NCBI RefSeq assembly: GCF_009766085.1
Contig: NZ_LMUF01000061.1
Span: 69,835 to 133,834 of the forward strand
Direction of reading: 5' to 3'
Length of the DNA stretch: 64,000 nucleotides
DNA from: Burkholderia sp. S171
GTDB lineage: Bacteria; Pseudomonadota; Gammaproteobacteria; Burkholderiales; Burkholderiaceae
In this document: positions 53,475 through 63,118 of the stretch, one piece after another
How the letters are laid out: every line of letters starts with the position of its first letter
How positions within the stretch are numbered: the first letter of the stretch is position 1
Translations under genes and position numbers: made by a program
Notes under the pieces: generated by a model
What the model saw: only the letters and a program-made list of their open reading frames with translations
The model's database searches: none
What the model was told of the DNA's origin: nothing

Positions 53475-54656
53475 ATGAACGACGTACCTGGTCTGAATTT
53501 TTTTCTGGGCGAAGACATCGACATGTTGCGCGACTCGCTCGCCAATTTCGCCGCGAAGGAGATTGCGCCGCGCGCCGCTGAAATCGATAAAACCGATCAG
53601 TTCCCGATGGATCTCTGGAAGAAATTCGGCGATCTGGGCGTGCTCGGCATGACGGTGTCGGAAGAGTACGGCGGCGCGAACATGGGCTACACGGCGCACA
53701 TGGTCGCGATGGAGGAGATCTCGCGGGCGTCGGCGTCGGTGGGCTTGTCGTATGGCGCGCATTCCAACTTGTGCGTGAACCAGATTCATCGCAATGGTAC
53801 TGAAGCGCAGAAACGCAAATATTTGCCGGGGCTGGTCTCGGGCGAGCACATCGGCGCGCTGGCAATAAGCGAGCCGAACGCCGGATCCGATGTGGTGAGC
53901 ATGAAGCTGCGCGCCGATGAAAAGGGCGACCACTACGTGCTCAACGGCACGAAGATGTGGATCACCAACGGGCCGGATTGCGACACGCTCGTGGTCTATG
54001 CGAAGACCGATATCGAAGCTGGCGCGAAGGGCATTACGGCGTTTATCGTCGAGAAGGGCATGAAGGGTTTTTCCGTCGCGCAGAAGCTCGACAAGCTCGG
54101 CATGCGCGGATCGCATACCGGCGAACTCGTGTTCGAGAACGTTGAAGTGCCCAAGGAAAATATCCTGGGCCAATTGAACGGCGGCGTGAAGGTGCTGATG
54201 AGCGGCCTCGACTATGAACGCGCGGTTTTGGCGGGCGGCCCGACGGGCATCATGGTCGCGTGCATGGACGCGGTCGTGCCGTACATTCACGACCGCAAGC
54301 AGTTCGGTCAGGCGATCGGCGAATTCCAGTTGATTCAAGGCAAGGTCGCCGATCTCTATACGACCTTGCAGGCGTGCCGCGCGTATCTCTACGCGGTGGG
54401 ACGTCAACTCGATACGCTCGGCGCCGGTCATGGCCGCCAGGTCCGCAAGGATTGCGCGGGCGTGATTCTCTATACGGCTGAAAAAGCGACGTGGATGGCG
54501 GGCGAAGCGATCCAGATCCTGGGTGGCAATGGTTATATCAACGAGTATCCGGTCGGCCGTTTGTGGCGCGATGCAAAGCTGTACGAGATCGGTGCAGGCA
54601 CCAGTGAAATTCGCCGCATGTTGATCGGCCGCGAACTGTTCGCTGAAACAGCTTGA
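53475..54656 (+). CDS. liuA: Isovaleryl-CoA dehydrogenase
   Basis: The protein has 393 residues and oxidises isovaleryl-CoA to 3-methylcrotonyl-CoA in leucine breakdown, with FAD. The catalytic base is Glu248 in LDYERAVLAGGP, placed as in human IVD rather than late in the chain. ISEPNAGSDVVSM and WITNGPDCDTLVVYAKTD are FAD-binding and substrate motifs, and QILGGNGYINEYPVGR is near the end. Start follows AAGGAG. It is first in a three-gene liu operon. Confidence 0.93.
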   Translation: MNDVPGLNFFLGEDIDMLRDSLANFAAKEIAPRAAEIDKTDQFPMDLWKKFGDLGVLGMTVSEEYGGANMGYTAHMVAMEEISRASASVGLSYGAHSNLCVNQIHRNGTEAQKRKYLPGLVSGEHIGALAISEPNAGSDVVSMKLRADEKGDHYVLNGTKMWITNGPDCDTLVVYAKTDIEAGAKGITAFIVEKGMKGFSVAQKLDKLGMRGSHTGELVFENVEVPKENILGQLNGGVKVLMSGLDYERAVLAGGPTGIMVACMDAVVPYIHDRKQFGQAIGEFQLIQGKVADLYTTLQACRAYLYAVGRQLDTLGAGHGRQVRKDCAGVILYTAEKATWMAGEAIQILGGNGYINEYPVGRLWRDAKLYEIGAGTSEIRRMLIGRELFAETA

Positions 54657-54672
54657 GCGAGCGGACAAACTT

Positions 54673-56280
54673 ATGCCGATCATCGAATCGAAACTGAATG
54701 CACGCAGCGACGAATTTCGCGCGAACGCGGCGGCGCTCGAAGCGCTTGTCGCGGATCTGAAAGAGAAGGTCGCGAAGATTGCGCTGGGCGGCGGACAAGC
54801 TGCCCGCGACAAACACCTGTCGCGCGGCAAGTTGCTGCCGCGTGACCGCATCGCGCAATTGCTTGATCCGGGCACGCCGTTTCTCGAGTTGTCGCAACTG
54901 GCCGCCTACGGCATGTACAACGACGACGCCCCCGGTGCCGGCGTGATTACGGGCGTTGGCAGGATTGCCGGGCAGGAGTGCGTGATCGTCTGCAACGACG
55001 CAACTGTGAAGGGCGGCACGTACTATCCGGTGACGGTGAAGAAGCATCTTCGTGCGCAAGAGATTGCGGAAGAGAACCGCTTGCCGTGCGTGTATCTCGT
55101 CGATTCCGGCGGCGCGAATCTGCCCAATCAGGACGATGTATTCCCCGATCGCGATCACTTTGGCCGCATCTTTTACAACCAGGCGAACATGTCGGCGAAG
55201 GGCATTTCGCAGATCGCCGTGGTGATGGGATCGTGCACCGCCGGCGGCGCCTACGTGCCTGCGATGAGCGACGAATCGATCATCGTAAAGAACCAGGGTA
55301 CGATTTTCCTGGGCGGTCCGCCGCTGGTGAAAGCGGCAACGGGCGAAGAAGTGAGCGCGGAGGATCTGGGCGGCGGTGACGTTCATACGCGGTTGTCAGG
55401 CGTGGTCGATCATCTAGCGCAAAACGATGCACACGCGCTGGGGATTGCACGAAGCATTGTCGGCAATCTGAATCGCGTGAAGGTCTTGCCGCTGGCGCTT
55501 AAAGAACCGCTGCCGCCACGCCATGATCCGCATAGCGTGTACGGTGTGATTCCGTCAGACACCCGCAAGCCATTCGACATCCGCGAGGTGATCGCGCGCA
55601 TTGTCGATGACTCCGCTTTCGATGAATTCAAGGCCCGTTATGGCACGACGCTGGTATGCGGTTTTGCGCATATCTGGGGCCATCCGGTTGGCATCATTGC
55701 GAACAACGGCATCCTTTTTTCCGAGTCGGCGTTAAAGGGTGCGCACTTTATCGAGCTGTGCTGCCAGCGCAAGATTCCGCTCGTGTTCCTGCAGAACATC
55801 ACGGGTTTCATGGTCGGGCGAAAGTACGAAAACGAAGGCATTGCGCGTAATGGCGCAAAGATGGTGACGGCCGTTGCGACGGCCAAGGTGCCGAAGTTCA
55901 CGGTGATTATCGGCGGCTCGTTTGGTGCGGGAAATTACGGCATGTGCGGCCGCGCGTATTCACCGCGTTTCCTCTGGATGTGGCCCAATGCGCGCATCTC
56001 CGTGATGGGCGGCGAGCAGGCCGCGTCCGTGCTCGCGACCGTGCGCCGCGACGGCATAGAGGGTAAGGGCGGTACGTGGTCGAAGGAAGAGGAAGAAGCC
56101 TTCAAGTCGCCGATTCGCGAGCAGTACGAAGTACAGGGGCATCCGTATTACGCAAGCGCACGTCTGTGGGACGACGGTGTGATCGACCCGGCGCAGACCC
56201 GCGATGTGTTGGGGCTCGGGCTGGCGGCTTCCATGAATGCGCCTATCGAGGACACGCGTTTCGGCGTGTTCCGCATGTGA
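54673..56280 (+). CDS. liuB: 3-methylcrotonyl-CoA carboxylase beta subunit
   Basis: The protein has 535 residues, the carboxyltransferase half of the biotin-dependent enzyme. The acyl-CoA and biotin pockets show VDSGGANLPNQDDVFPD, SCTAGGAYVPAMSD and GQGTIFLGGPPLV-like NQGTIFLGGPPLVKAATG in the first half. FMVGRKYENEGIARNGAKMV and GSFGAGNYGMCGRAY are in the second. It starts 16 bases after liuA. It forms a complex with the product of the gene at 56303. Confidence 0.92.
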   Translation: MPIIESKLNARSDEFRANAAALEALVADLKEKVAKIALGGGQAARDKHLSRGKLLPRDRIAQLLDPGTPFLELSQLAAYGMYNDDAPGAGVITGVGRIAGQECVIVCNDATVKGGTYYPVTVKKHLRAQEIAEENRLPCVYLVDSGGANLPNQDDVFPDRDHFGRIFYNQANMSAKGISQIAVVMGSCTAGGAYVPAMSDESIIVKNQGTIFLGGPPLVKAATGEEVSAEDLGGGDVHTRLSGVVDHLAQNDAHALGIARSIVGNLNRVKVLPLALKEPLPPRHDPHSVYGVIPSDTRKPFDIREVIARIVDDSAFDEFKARYGTTLVCGFAHIWGHPVGIIANNGILFSESALKGAHFIELCCQRKIPLVFLQNITGFMVGRKYENEGIARNGAKMVTAVATAKVPKFTVIIGGSFGAGNYGMCGRAYSPRFLWMWPNARISVMGGEQAASVLATVRRDGIEGKGGTWSKEEEEAFKSPIREQYEVQGHPYYASARLWDDGVIDPAQTRDVLGLGLAASMNAPIEDTRFGVFRM

Positions 56281-56302
56281 TCTCCTTCTTCCAGGCTTCG
56301 TC

Positions 56303-58324
56303 ATGTTCAACAAAATACTGATTGCGAATCGCGGCGAGATTGCGTGCCGTGTGGCTGCAACCTGCAAACGATTAGGCGTGGGCAGTGTGGCGGTCTATTC
56401 GGACGCCGACGCCCAGGCGAAGCACGTTGCCGTCTGCGATGAAGCCGTGCACGTAGGCGGCGCGGCTGCGTCCGAGAGTTATCTGCGGATCGAAAAGATC
56501 ATCAACGCTGCGTTGGCAACCGGTGCGCAAGCCGTGCATCCGGGCTATGGATTCTTGTCGGAGAACGAGGACTTTGCGCGGGCTTGCGAGAAGGTCGGAC
56601 TGGTGTTCATAGGACCGCCGGTCGAGGCCATCTCCGCGATGGGATCAAAGGCCGCTGCCAAGGCGTTGATGCAATCGGCGTCCGTGCCGTTGGTGCCGGG
56701 ATATCACGACGACAGCCAGGACCCCGCGTTGCTGCAAAAGGAAGCGGACGGCATCGGCTACCCCGTGCTGCTGAAAGCAAGCGCGGGTGGCGGCGGCAAG
56801 GGCATGCGCGTGGTCGAGAAAAGCGCTGATTTTGCATCGGCGCTGCTGTCATGCAAGCGTGAAGCCGCGAGCAGTTTCGGCAACGATCGTGTGCTGATCG
56901 AAAAATATTTGCAGCGTCCGCGGCATGTGGAAGTCCAGGTGTTTGCAGATCAGCATGGCAACGCCGTGTATCTCTTCGATCGCGATTGCTCGGTTCAGCG
57001 CCGGCATCAAAAGGTGCTGGAAGAAGCACCTGCTCCCGGCCTCTCGGACGAAGTGCGTAAAGCCATGGGCGAAGCCGCAGTCGCGGCTGCCCGCGCGGTG
57101 AATTACGTCGGCGCGGGCACGGTCGAGTTCATCATGACCGCCGACGGCCAGTTCTATTTCATGGAGATGAACACGCGGTTGCAGGTTGAACATCCGGTGA
57201 CCGAAATGGTGACGGGTCTCGATCTGGTCGAGTGGCAACTGCGCGTGGCGAGTGGCGAACCGTTGCCATTGTTGCAGGATCAGTTGAAGGTGAACGGCCA
57301 CGCGATCGAAGCGCGTATCTACGCGGAGAATCCATCGCGTGGGTTCTTGCCGTCGACGGGAACGCTGAAGCATATGCGTCTGCCTGAAGCTGTCGAGTTC
57401 CAGTTGAACGGCAACGTGCGCATTGATAGCGGTGTGCGCGAAGGCGATACCATTACCCCGTTTTACGATCCGATGATCGCCAAGCTGATTGTGCACGGCC
57501 GCGATCGTGACGATGCGCTGCTGCGCATGGCGCTGGCGTTGAAACAATGCGAAGTGGTGGGTCCGTCGACGAATATCGAGTTCCTGCATCGGATTGTGGT
57601 CAGCGTTCCTTTCTCGGCGGGCGATCTTGATACGGGCCTGATCGAACGTCATCACGATACGTTGTTCGCGCCATCGACAGTGCCAAAAACGCAGGCTCTC
57701 GCGCTGGCTTGCGCCGCGTTGCTCACGCGTGAAGGCGGCGAGGCGCATGGTGTGTCGCCGTGGGATGCGTTGTCCCACTGGCGCATGAGTGGTGGCTACA
57801 CGCAGGCGTTGAACTGGCGCCTGGTCGGTTCAGACGATGAAATCCTGGCCGTCTTTACCCGCGATTCAACGTCAGGCCGCGCCGATAACAAACAACTGGA
57901 ATTGCTTGGCGAAACGCTCACGTTCGACTGGTCGCATGGGGACGAGCCGCATGCATTCGTCGTGCTGATCGGCGATAAGCGGATCAAGGGGCGTGTGTTT
58001 ATCGACGGCGATGTGTTCCATGTGTTCTACGCGGGTGCATCGCTCGCGTTCGAATGGCAGAACCTGCTGGCGCATGCCGCCGATGCCGAGCATGGCGAAG
58101 GCCGCTTGACGGCGCCGATGCCGGGCAAGGTGATCGCGGTGCTGGTGGAGGCGGGCGCGGTGGTCGAGAAGGGCGCGCCGCTGCTGGTGATGGAAGCCAT
58201 GAAAATGGAGCACACCATTGTTGCGCCGGCGAGCGGCACGGTGGGCGAGATTTTGTTCAGCGTGGGCGATCAGGTGACCGATGGCGCCCAGCTATTGGTA
58301 ATGCAAGTGCAACCCGCGAAATAA
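56303..58324 (+). CDS. liuD: 3-methylcrotonyl-CoA carboxylase alpha subunit (biotin carboxylase and BCCP)
   Basis: The protein has 673 residues. Biotin carboxylase comes first (IANRGEIACRVAATCKRLG; ATP-grasp with KASAGGGGKGMRVV; EMNTRLQVEHPVTE). The BT linker domain follows, then a biotinyl domain with MEAMKMEHT, where Lys634 is biotinylated. ATP and bicarbonate carboxylate biotin for the beta subunit. It begins 22 bases after liuB, so liuC (methylglutaconyl-CoA hydratase), often located between them, is missing. ATG at 56303 is family-typical. Confidence 0.93.
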   Translation: MFNKILIANRGEIACRVAATCKRLGVGSVAVYSDADAQAKHVAVCDEAVHVGGAAASESYLRIEKIINAALATGAQAVHPGYGFLSENEDFARACEKVGLVFIGPPVEAISAMGSKAAAKALMQSASVPLVPGYHDDSQDPALLQKEADGIGYPVLLKASAGGGGKGMRVVEKSADFASALLSCKREAASSFGNDRVLIEKYLQRPRHVEVQVFADQHGNAVYLFDRDCSVQRRHQKVLEEAPAPGLSDEVRKAMGEAAVAAARAVNYVGAGTVEFIMTADGQFYFMEMNTRLQVEHPVTEMVTGLDLVEWQLRVASGEPLPLLQDQLKVNGHAIEARIYAENPSRGFLPSTGTLKHMRLPEAVEFQLNGNVRIDSGVREGDTITPFYDPMIAKLIVHGRDRDDALLRMALALKQCEVVGPSTNIEFLHRIVVSVPFSAGDLDTGLIERHHDTLFAPSTVPKTQALALACAALLTREGGEAHGVSPWDALSHWRMSGGYTQALNWRLVGSDDEILAVFTRDSTSGRADNKQLELLGETLTFDWSHGDEPHAFVVLIGDKRIKGRVFIDGDVFHVFYAGASLAFEWQNLLAHAADAEHGEGRLTAPMPGKVIAVLVEAGAVVEKGAPLLVMEAMKMEHTIVAPASGTVGEILFSVGDQVTDGAQLLVMQVQPAK

Positions 58325-58346
58325 CACTTCACGTTATTTCGTTTTC
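58317..58346. terminator. Bidirectional terminator at liuD/OmpA-like gene ends
   Basis: CGAAATAAC and GTTATTTCG, 9-bp stem with a 7-base loop, followed by TTTTC. It overlaps the liuD stop codon and the end of the convergent lipoprotein gene, so both genes share it. Confidence 0.75.
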
Positions 58347-58849
58347 AAACTGCCCAGCAGGGTGTCTTCGGTTTCCGTCTTTACGAGGATTTCCACGCGC
58401 CGGTTCAACGCACGCCCTTCGGGCGTGTCGTTGGTCGCGATCGGTTGCAGGAATGCAATCCCTTTTGTCTTGATACGCGCAGCAGGAACGCCGCGTGCGA
58501 CTAGCGCATCGCCCACTGCATTCGCACGCGCCGTGGACAGTGCCTGGTTGTAGTCGAACGCGCCGACGTTGTCCGTGTGTCCTTCGACCATGATCGGGCG
58601 CGTGCTGCGCTTGAGGAGCACGGCTGCACGATTGAGCACGGCAATGCTTTCGGGGCGCATGGAGGCTTCGTCGAAGTCGAATAGCGCCGTGTCCTGAAGA
58701 CGCAGTTCCACGCCCTCACGCACCGGATGGACGACAATGCCGACCTTCTGGTTGAGCGCGTCTTCCTTCGACCGATTCAGGCCGGAAGCGCAGCCGGCGA
58801 GTAGCGCGGTTGTTGCGCACGCGTTCACAATCGTTTGAATGGCTTTCAC
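58334..58849 (-). CDS. OmpA family lipoprotein
   Basis: The protein has 171 residues. The signal peptide ends in the lipobox LLAGC (Cys20). An OmpA-like peptidoglycan-binding domain follows: VEGHTDNVGAFDYNQALSTARANAV and TPEGRALNRRVEI. It would tether the outer membrane to peptidoglycan, as Pal/YiaD-type proteins do. It is unrelated to the convergent liu operon except by the shared terminator. Confidence 0.88.
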   Translation of the reverse strand: MKAIQTIVNACATTALLAGCASGLNRSKEDALNQKVGIVVHPVREGVELRLQDTALFDFDEASMRPESIAVLNRAAVLLKRSTRPIMVEGHTDNVGAFDYNQALSTARANAVGDALVARGVPAARIKTKGIAFLQPIATNDTPEGRALNRRVEILVKTETEDTLLGSLKTK

Positions 58850-59089
58850 TGCGTGTCTCTTGAACGGTTGCCGGAACGAGGGCTCCGATTATAGGGAAAC
58901 GGAAATGGCCGAGTGTGAAATTAGAACAACACACGGAAAGCCGGTTGAAAGCGCCCTTGCCTTGATTCTGGCCGATACCGGCCCGACTTACAATGCAGGG
59001 TTGGCACTCAGTTGGAAGTCCCGGTGCGACTGAGTTTGAAGCGGGCTTGCGGACTTTTACTTAAAGAAGAAATAACAAGGGCGTTTTAT

Positions 59090-60163
59090 ATGATTCCACG
59101 CGATCAAACCTCTGCGGACGAAAAGGACCGCACGCGGCGTCTGCAACGAACCGCGTCGGGGTTGCTGTATGCGGTGCTTGTCGCCATCGCGATCTGGATG
59201 ATCCGCGACTTCATTCCTGCCGTGGTGTGGGCGACGGTCATCGCCATTGCGTTATGGCCGTTGCTGACCTGGCTCGAACAGCGGCCGATGTTCAGGGAGC
59301 ACCGAACCTGGCTTGCGGTGGGAATGACGGTCGTGATCGGGCTGGTGTTCGTGGTGCCGTTTATCCTGGTCGCGGCGCAGGCCGGCAACGAGGCCCGCGA
59401 CCTGATCCGATGGTTCCACGAATCGCTGCGGACAGGCATTCCCATGCCTGATCTCGTCAACCATCTGCCTGCGGGGTCGACGCAGATATCGACATGGTGG
59501 CAGGAAAATCTTGCTACGCCGCTGGGGTCCTCACCGGCGGTAAAGAACTTCCATAGCGCGACGGTAGTCGCCATGACCCGGCATTTCGGCGGTCGTGTGG
59601 CGCACGGTCTGGTCGTGTTTGGCTTCATGCTTGTTACGCTGTTTTTCCTGTTCAGGGCAGGGTCGAAACTTGGTGAACAGTTGCTTGAAGCGTCGAGGCG
59701 CGGGTTTGGTTCGGATGGTGCATCGCTCGTGCGGCGGATGGCCGAGTCGGTTCGCAGCACGGTGACTGGGCTGGTCGTGGTGGGGTTGGGCGAGGGTGCG
59801 CTGCTTGGCGTGGCTTATGTTGTGACCGGCGTGCCGCACGCCACGTTGCTCGGTATGCTGACTGCCATCGCCGCGATGTTGCCGTTTTGCGCGCCGATTG
59901 TCTTCATTGGCGCGGCATTGTGGCTGCTTGCTCAGGGCTCGATGGTGGCGGCGGTCTGTGTCGCGGTGTTCGGGTTTGTGGTGGTGTTCGTCGCCGAGCA
60001 CGCGGTGCGGCCGGTGCTAATCGGCGGCGCGGCGAGGTTGCCGTTTTTGCTGGTGCTGTTCGGGATTCTGGGCGGAGCAGAAACGTTCGGATTGGTGGGG
60101 TTGTTTATTGGGCCGGCGTTGATGACTATTTTGGTCGTGCTTTGGAATGACTGGGTGCATTGA
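59090..60163 (+). CDS. AI-2E family (PerM/YdiK-type) transporter
   Basis: The protein has 357 residues and about eight transmembrane segments, with GEGALLGVAYVVTGVPHATLLG and the usual ending FLLVLFGILGGAETFGLVGLFIGPAL. The family name stems from one reported autoinducer exporter; most members are of unknown function. Start at 59090 with AAGGG upstream; an extension to 59012 is not supported. It converges on tssE. Confidence 0.85.
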   Translation: MIPRDQTSADEKDRTRRLQRTASGLLYAVLVAIAIWMIRDFIPAVVWATVIAIALWPLLTWLEQRPMFREHRTWLAVGMTVVIGLVFVVPFILVAAQAGNEARDLIRWFHESLRTGIPMPDLVNHLPAGSTQISTWWQENLATPLGSSPAVKNFHSATVVAMTRHFGGRVAHGLVVFGFMLVTLFFLFRAGSKLGEQLLEASRRGFGSDGASLVRRMAESVRSTVTGLVVVGLGEGALLGVAYVVTGVPHATLLGMLTAIAAMLPFCAPIVFIGAALWLLAQGSMVAAVCVAVFGFVVVFVAEHAVRPVLIGGAARLPFLLVLFGILGGAETFGLVGLFIGPALMTILVVLWNDWVH

Positions 60164-60241
60164 CTGGGTGTGTTGACTGGGAGAGTTGAGACAACATCTA
60201 CACTGCCGCTGGCACGATGAAAATTCCCGTAGCAGCAGGAT

Positions 60242-60673
60242 CTAAGCGTCGCCGGCGGTCGGCCGGAGCCATGCCAGAACGGTCCGTCCCTCCGGCTCGT
60301 AGTGCGTCCCAAAGCGCACCAGACCGCGCTTTTTCAGGTGGCAGGTCATCTCGTAGCTGACTACCATCCCGGGCTGCGCGGTCATCAATTCCAGGTCTAT
60401 TGAACGGATGCGTGGCTCGTAGACCAGTAGCGTCGCTTCCATCTGGGCTTTGAGTTGATGCGCCGACACAGGCAGATTCCTGTAGACGGTGGTCAGATCA
60501 GGGAGCCCATAGTTGGGCAGGTGTTTGAGCGTTCCTGCGCGGGTATTCAGGATGCGCCTGAGGTTCTCCAGCACGCTCAGGATCTCGAGCGTGTTGTCGT
60601 CGTGATCATCGAGTGCGTCCCCGTTGATATGACCGAGCAGCATGTCGTAAAGGGAAGGCCCGGATCTCGTCAT
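60242..60673 (-). CDS. tssE: Type VI secretion baseplate subunit TssE
   Basis: The protein has 143 residues and a gp25/lysozyme-like wedge fold with LENLRRILNTRAGTLKHLPNYGLPDLT at its core, the signature of T6SS TssE. It forms the baseplate wedge with TssF/TssG/TssK. Its start overlaps the tssL stop by 4 bases, so tssK-tssL-tssE are translationally coupled. Last of the three visible minus-strand genes. Confidence 0.92.
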   Translation of the reverse strand: MTRSGPSLYDMLLGHINGDALDDHDDNTLEILSVLENLRRILNTRAGTLKHLPNYGLPDLTTVYRNLPVSAHQLKAQMEATLLVYEPRIRSIDLELMTAQPGMVVSYEMTCHLKKRGLVRFGTHYEPEGRTVLAWLRPTAGDA

Positions 60674-61347
60674 GGCTTCAGACGGGGCAGGTTAGCCAGT
60701 TGCACGTCGAGCGATTGTCCGAGTGCGAACCAAATCAGGGCAGCCGTAACGCCTACGATTCCAGCGATGGTCCAGGGTGAGAGCCGGCGTAGCCAATCAA
60801 GGCGGGTGTTGCTAACACGGTCAATAATCAGGCCACCGCGTCGTGGTTCCGCTCTCGGAATGCGCTCATTCAACAAGGCCGCTAATTCAGCACGCCGGAG
60901 TTCACCGTCGTTCGCGTAGCGTCCGAGGAATCCGAGACCCAGGATTGTTGCATAACACTCCAGGAGTGCCACGTTAGGGGGTATCTCCCGCGCGCGAACG
61001 GCAATTCGTTCGTAAATCCGATCGCCGGCGTCATGATTCCCGAAGCGTTCGACCTGCAGCGGTTGCGCGTCCCATTTCGACCGCTCGTCTTCCGACAGAC
61101 CTCTCAACGCCATCTCGTCCAGTAGTCCGCATTGCGCATAGACAGCGTCTTGCCGTACGTCTTCGGGAAACCGCCCCGCTTGAAGTGCCCGATCGAAATT
61201 ATCGACTACTTGCAGGCAGCGTTTCCGCAACTCGAAGGCGGACCGCTCGGCCGTGTCTTGCGAAAGCAGAGAGACTTCGAGGGCTGTGTCGCGCAGCAGT
61301 GCACGCATTGAAGCCCCGTCGGGATCGCGCTGGGTCGCCCCGTTCAC
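60670..61347 (-). CDS. tssL: Type VI secretion membrane subunit TssL (DotU family)
   Basis: The protein has 225 residues. A DotU-like cytoplasmic domain (AVYAQCGLLDEMALRG; FLGRYANDGELRRAEL) is followed by one C-terminal transmembrane segment (TIAGIVGVTAALIWFALG). No peptidoglycan-binding OmpA extension is present, so this is the short form. It joins TssJ and TssM in the membrane complex. ATGA overlap with tssK. Confidence 0.9.
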   Translation of the reverse strand: MNGATQRDPDGASMRALLRDTALEVSLLSQDTAERSAFELRKRCLQVVDNFDRALQAGRFPEDVRQDAVYAQCGLLDEMALRGLSEDERSKWDAQPLQVERFGNHDAGDRIYERIAVRAREIPPNVALLECYATILGLGFLGRYANDGELRRAELAALLNERIPRAEPRRGGLIIDRVSNTRLDWLRRLSPWTIAGIVGVTAALIWFALGQSLDVQLANLPRLKP

Positions 61348-62693
61348 GACGTCAGCACCGCGTAAAGTTCAAACGATGCATCGGCCAAGGTGGTTGGAAG
61401 ATAGACATGGCATGCACGTGCGGCAAGCATCCGCGCATGCGCGGGATCGCGGGCGTCGAGCGCGAAGTACTGGTTTTCTAGACGCACCGGAATGGCGGCC
61501 GGGACCCGCAACACCGCTTTCAGCGGTATACCGGCGAGCGCCGAATTGACAATCCGTTCAATGTCGTCTGGCGCCCCGACCTTGCACAATTTCGGAATTT
61601 GCTCTGCAATCTGGAATGCGGGTGCGGAAGAATTCACCGATAAGTAATAGTCCGCGCCCTCCAGCAGACGATCGTCTTTGAACTGACCCGACCAGGTAGT
61701 CGCGCTCTTGCGAGCCAGGCCGATTGGAATCACGCGGGACGGAATGATGGCATCGAGTAGATCGCGGATCAGGGATTCAAGCGTTGAAAATACTTCGTCT
61801 TGCTTATCGTGTTCGTACATGGGAATGGACGTCAACGCTGTGCCAGTCGAGAAGGTCATCAATGCGCCGGTCAGTCCGGCCAGGATTTCGTAAAGGCGCT
61901 CGGGCGGTTGATTAGGATGGGTGCCGAGAAATGCCAGTTTGGGCCAGTGCGTATGAATGCAGTGCAAAAGCCAGAAGAGCGATACATCGGAGACGCCGAA
62001 TTCTGCAATTTGATCAACGCGCTCGCTTCGCCGCACAGCAAGCGTTGTACTTTTTGCCAGCAGGATATCGGACAGGCGCGCGACGCGTTCCTGATGGCGT
62101 GTATTGGCTGAAAGCGTGAGACAAGGAGGGACGTAAGCGCGATCAATCTCGAACTGGCCTCGTCCCCCGCGCGTGAGCCGCGCGACCGGGCATACGACAT
62201 CGTCCGAGTGCGGTTCGAAGTCGAACAAGAGATGAACCGCGTGTCGCTCCACCGAAAGCTCTTCCACTCCCGTCCCGTTCAGATCCGGTACTTCGATGAA
62301 TTCTCGGAAATATCGGCGTGGGCGCGAAAGCGTCTCGTTGTCGAACCTGCAGTTGCTGCCGTCCGCGTTGAGCAACGGGAGCGCCGCGACCACGATCAGG
62401 CTTTGCATATCAGCCGCCACGTCACGCCCGAGATCCCGTGGACGTGGCAACACGTCAGTGACCGACGTATCAATCAGGGTTCCATCGGGCAACCGCAACT
62501 TAAGCCGCGTAAGAGACAGTCGACCGGCGTCGAGCATTTCCTCATCGATTTCCACGTCGATAACGCCCCAAGGCTCAGCGACGACCAGGGAGTCAAACTG
62601 CCGGTGAGAAAAATTGAGCCACTGTTCTTGCTGTTGAAAATGCTGCGGCGTGAGTATCAGACCTTCATGCCAGAGCGGTTTGAAAGTCCGCAT
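61344..62693 (-). CDS. tssK: Type VI secretion baseplate subunit TssK
   Basis: The protein has 449 residues and the TssK N terminus WHEGLILTPQHFQQQEQWL, which is highly conserved. TssK trimers link the baseplate to the TssLM membrane complex. First of the tssK-tssL-tssE unit; it overlaps tssL by 4 bases. Transcribed away from tssB across 425 bases. Confidence 0.93.
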   Translation of the reverse strand: MRTFKPLWHEGLILTPQHFQQQEQWLNFSHRQFDSLVVAEPWGVIDVEIDEEMLDAGRLSLTRLKLRLPDGTLIDTSVTDVLPRPRDLGRDVAADMQSLIVVAALPLLNADGSNCRFDNETLSRPRRYFREFIEVPDLNGTGVEELSVERHAVHLLFDFEPHSDDVVCPVARLTRGGRGQFEIDRAYVPPCLTLSANTRHQERVARLSDILLAKSTTLAVRRSERVDQIAEFGVSDVSLFWLLHCIHTHWPKLAFLGTHPNQPPERLYEILAGLTGALMTFSTGTALTSIPMYEHDKQDEVFSTLESLIRDLLDAIIPSRVIPIGLARKSATTWSGQFKDDRLLEGADYYLSVNSSAPAFQIAEQIPKLCKVGAPDDIERIVNSALAGIPLKAVLRVPAAIPVRLENQYFALDARDPAHARMLAARACHVYLPTTLADASFELYAVLTS

Positions 62694-63118
62694 CGCGATT
62701 TAATTTATTGTTGGCTTATTGGGGGAAGCAATCTAAACACGAACCATGCGGTGTCGTCTATTTAAGAGATAGCGGACATGACGGATTAAGTTGAAACCGT
62801 ATTTCAGGTGTTAGGGCGGGGCGGTTAAACGTGGCGTCAATCGGTTGGTGTTGAAATTTAACACATCTCTTTGCTGAGTTTGATTTTGCAAACATAGCTT
62901 CGTCATTTAGATCGAATCGGATACCTAACCGGTTGACGAACGTTCGTTCGTGCTGTTTTAATCAAAAGGTATGCATGAGCCAATTTGAATTTTATTTTCG
63001 ACTTATTCCAGTCGAAGGCTTCGTCACATCGTCAGCCGTGTTCGCGTTCTCCTTTTTCGTACTTCGTGGTTAGCGTTATACGCGGGCTGCACAGTCATCA
63101 ATACAGGGCCACGAAGTC
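62694..63118. promoter_or_regulatory. Divergent T6SS promoter region with two palindromes
   Basis: This 425-base, AT-richer region contains the promoters of tssK and tssB. GTGTTGAAATTTAACAC (62848-62864) is nearly symmetrical, and ACGAACGTTCGT (62936-62947) is perfectly so. Regulators unknown. No gene seen. Confidence 0.5.

Noticed and set aside
53325..54875. 516-codon minus-strand frame opposite liuA
   Set aside because: It covers the well-recognised liuA gene and the promoter; no similarity to known families.
56849..57778. 309-codon minus-strand frame opposite liuD
   Set aside because: Shadow of the carboxylase gene, with Arg/His-rich random composition.
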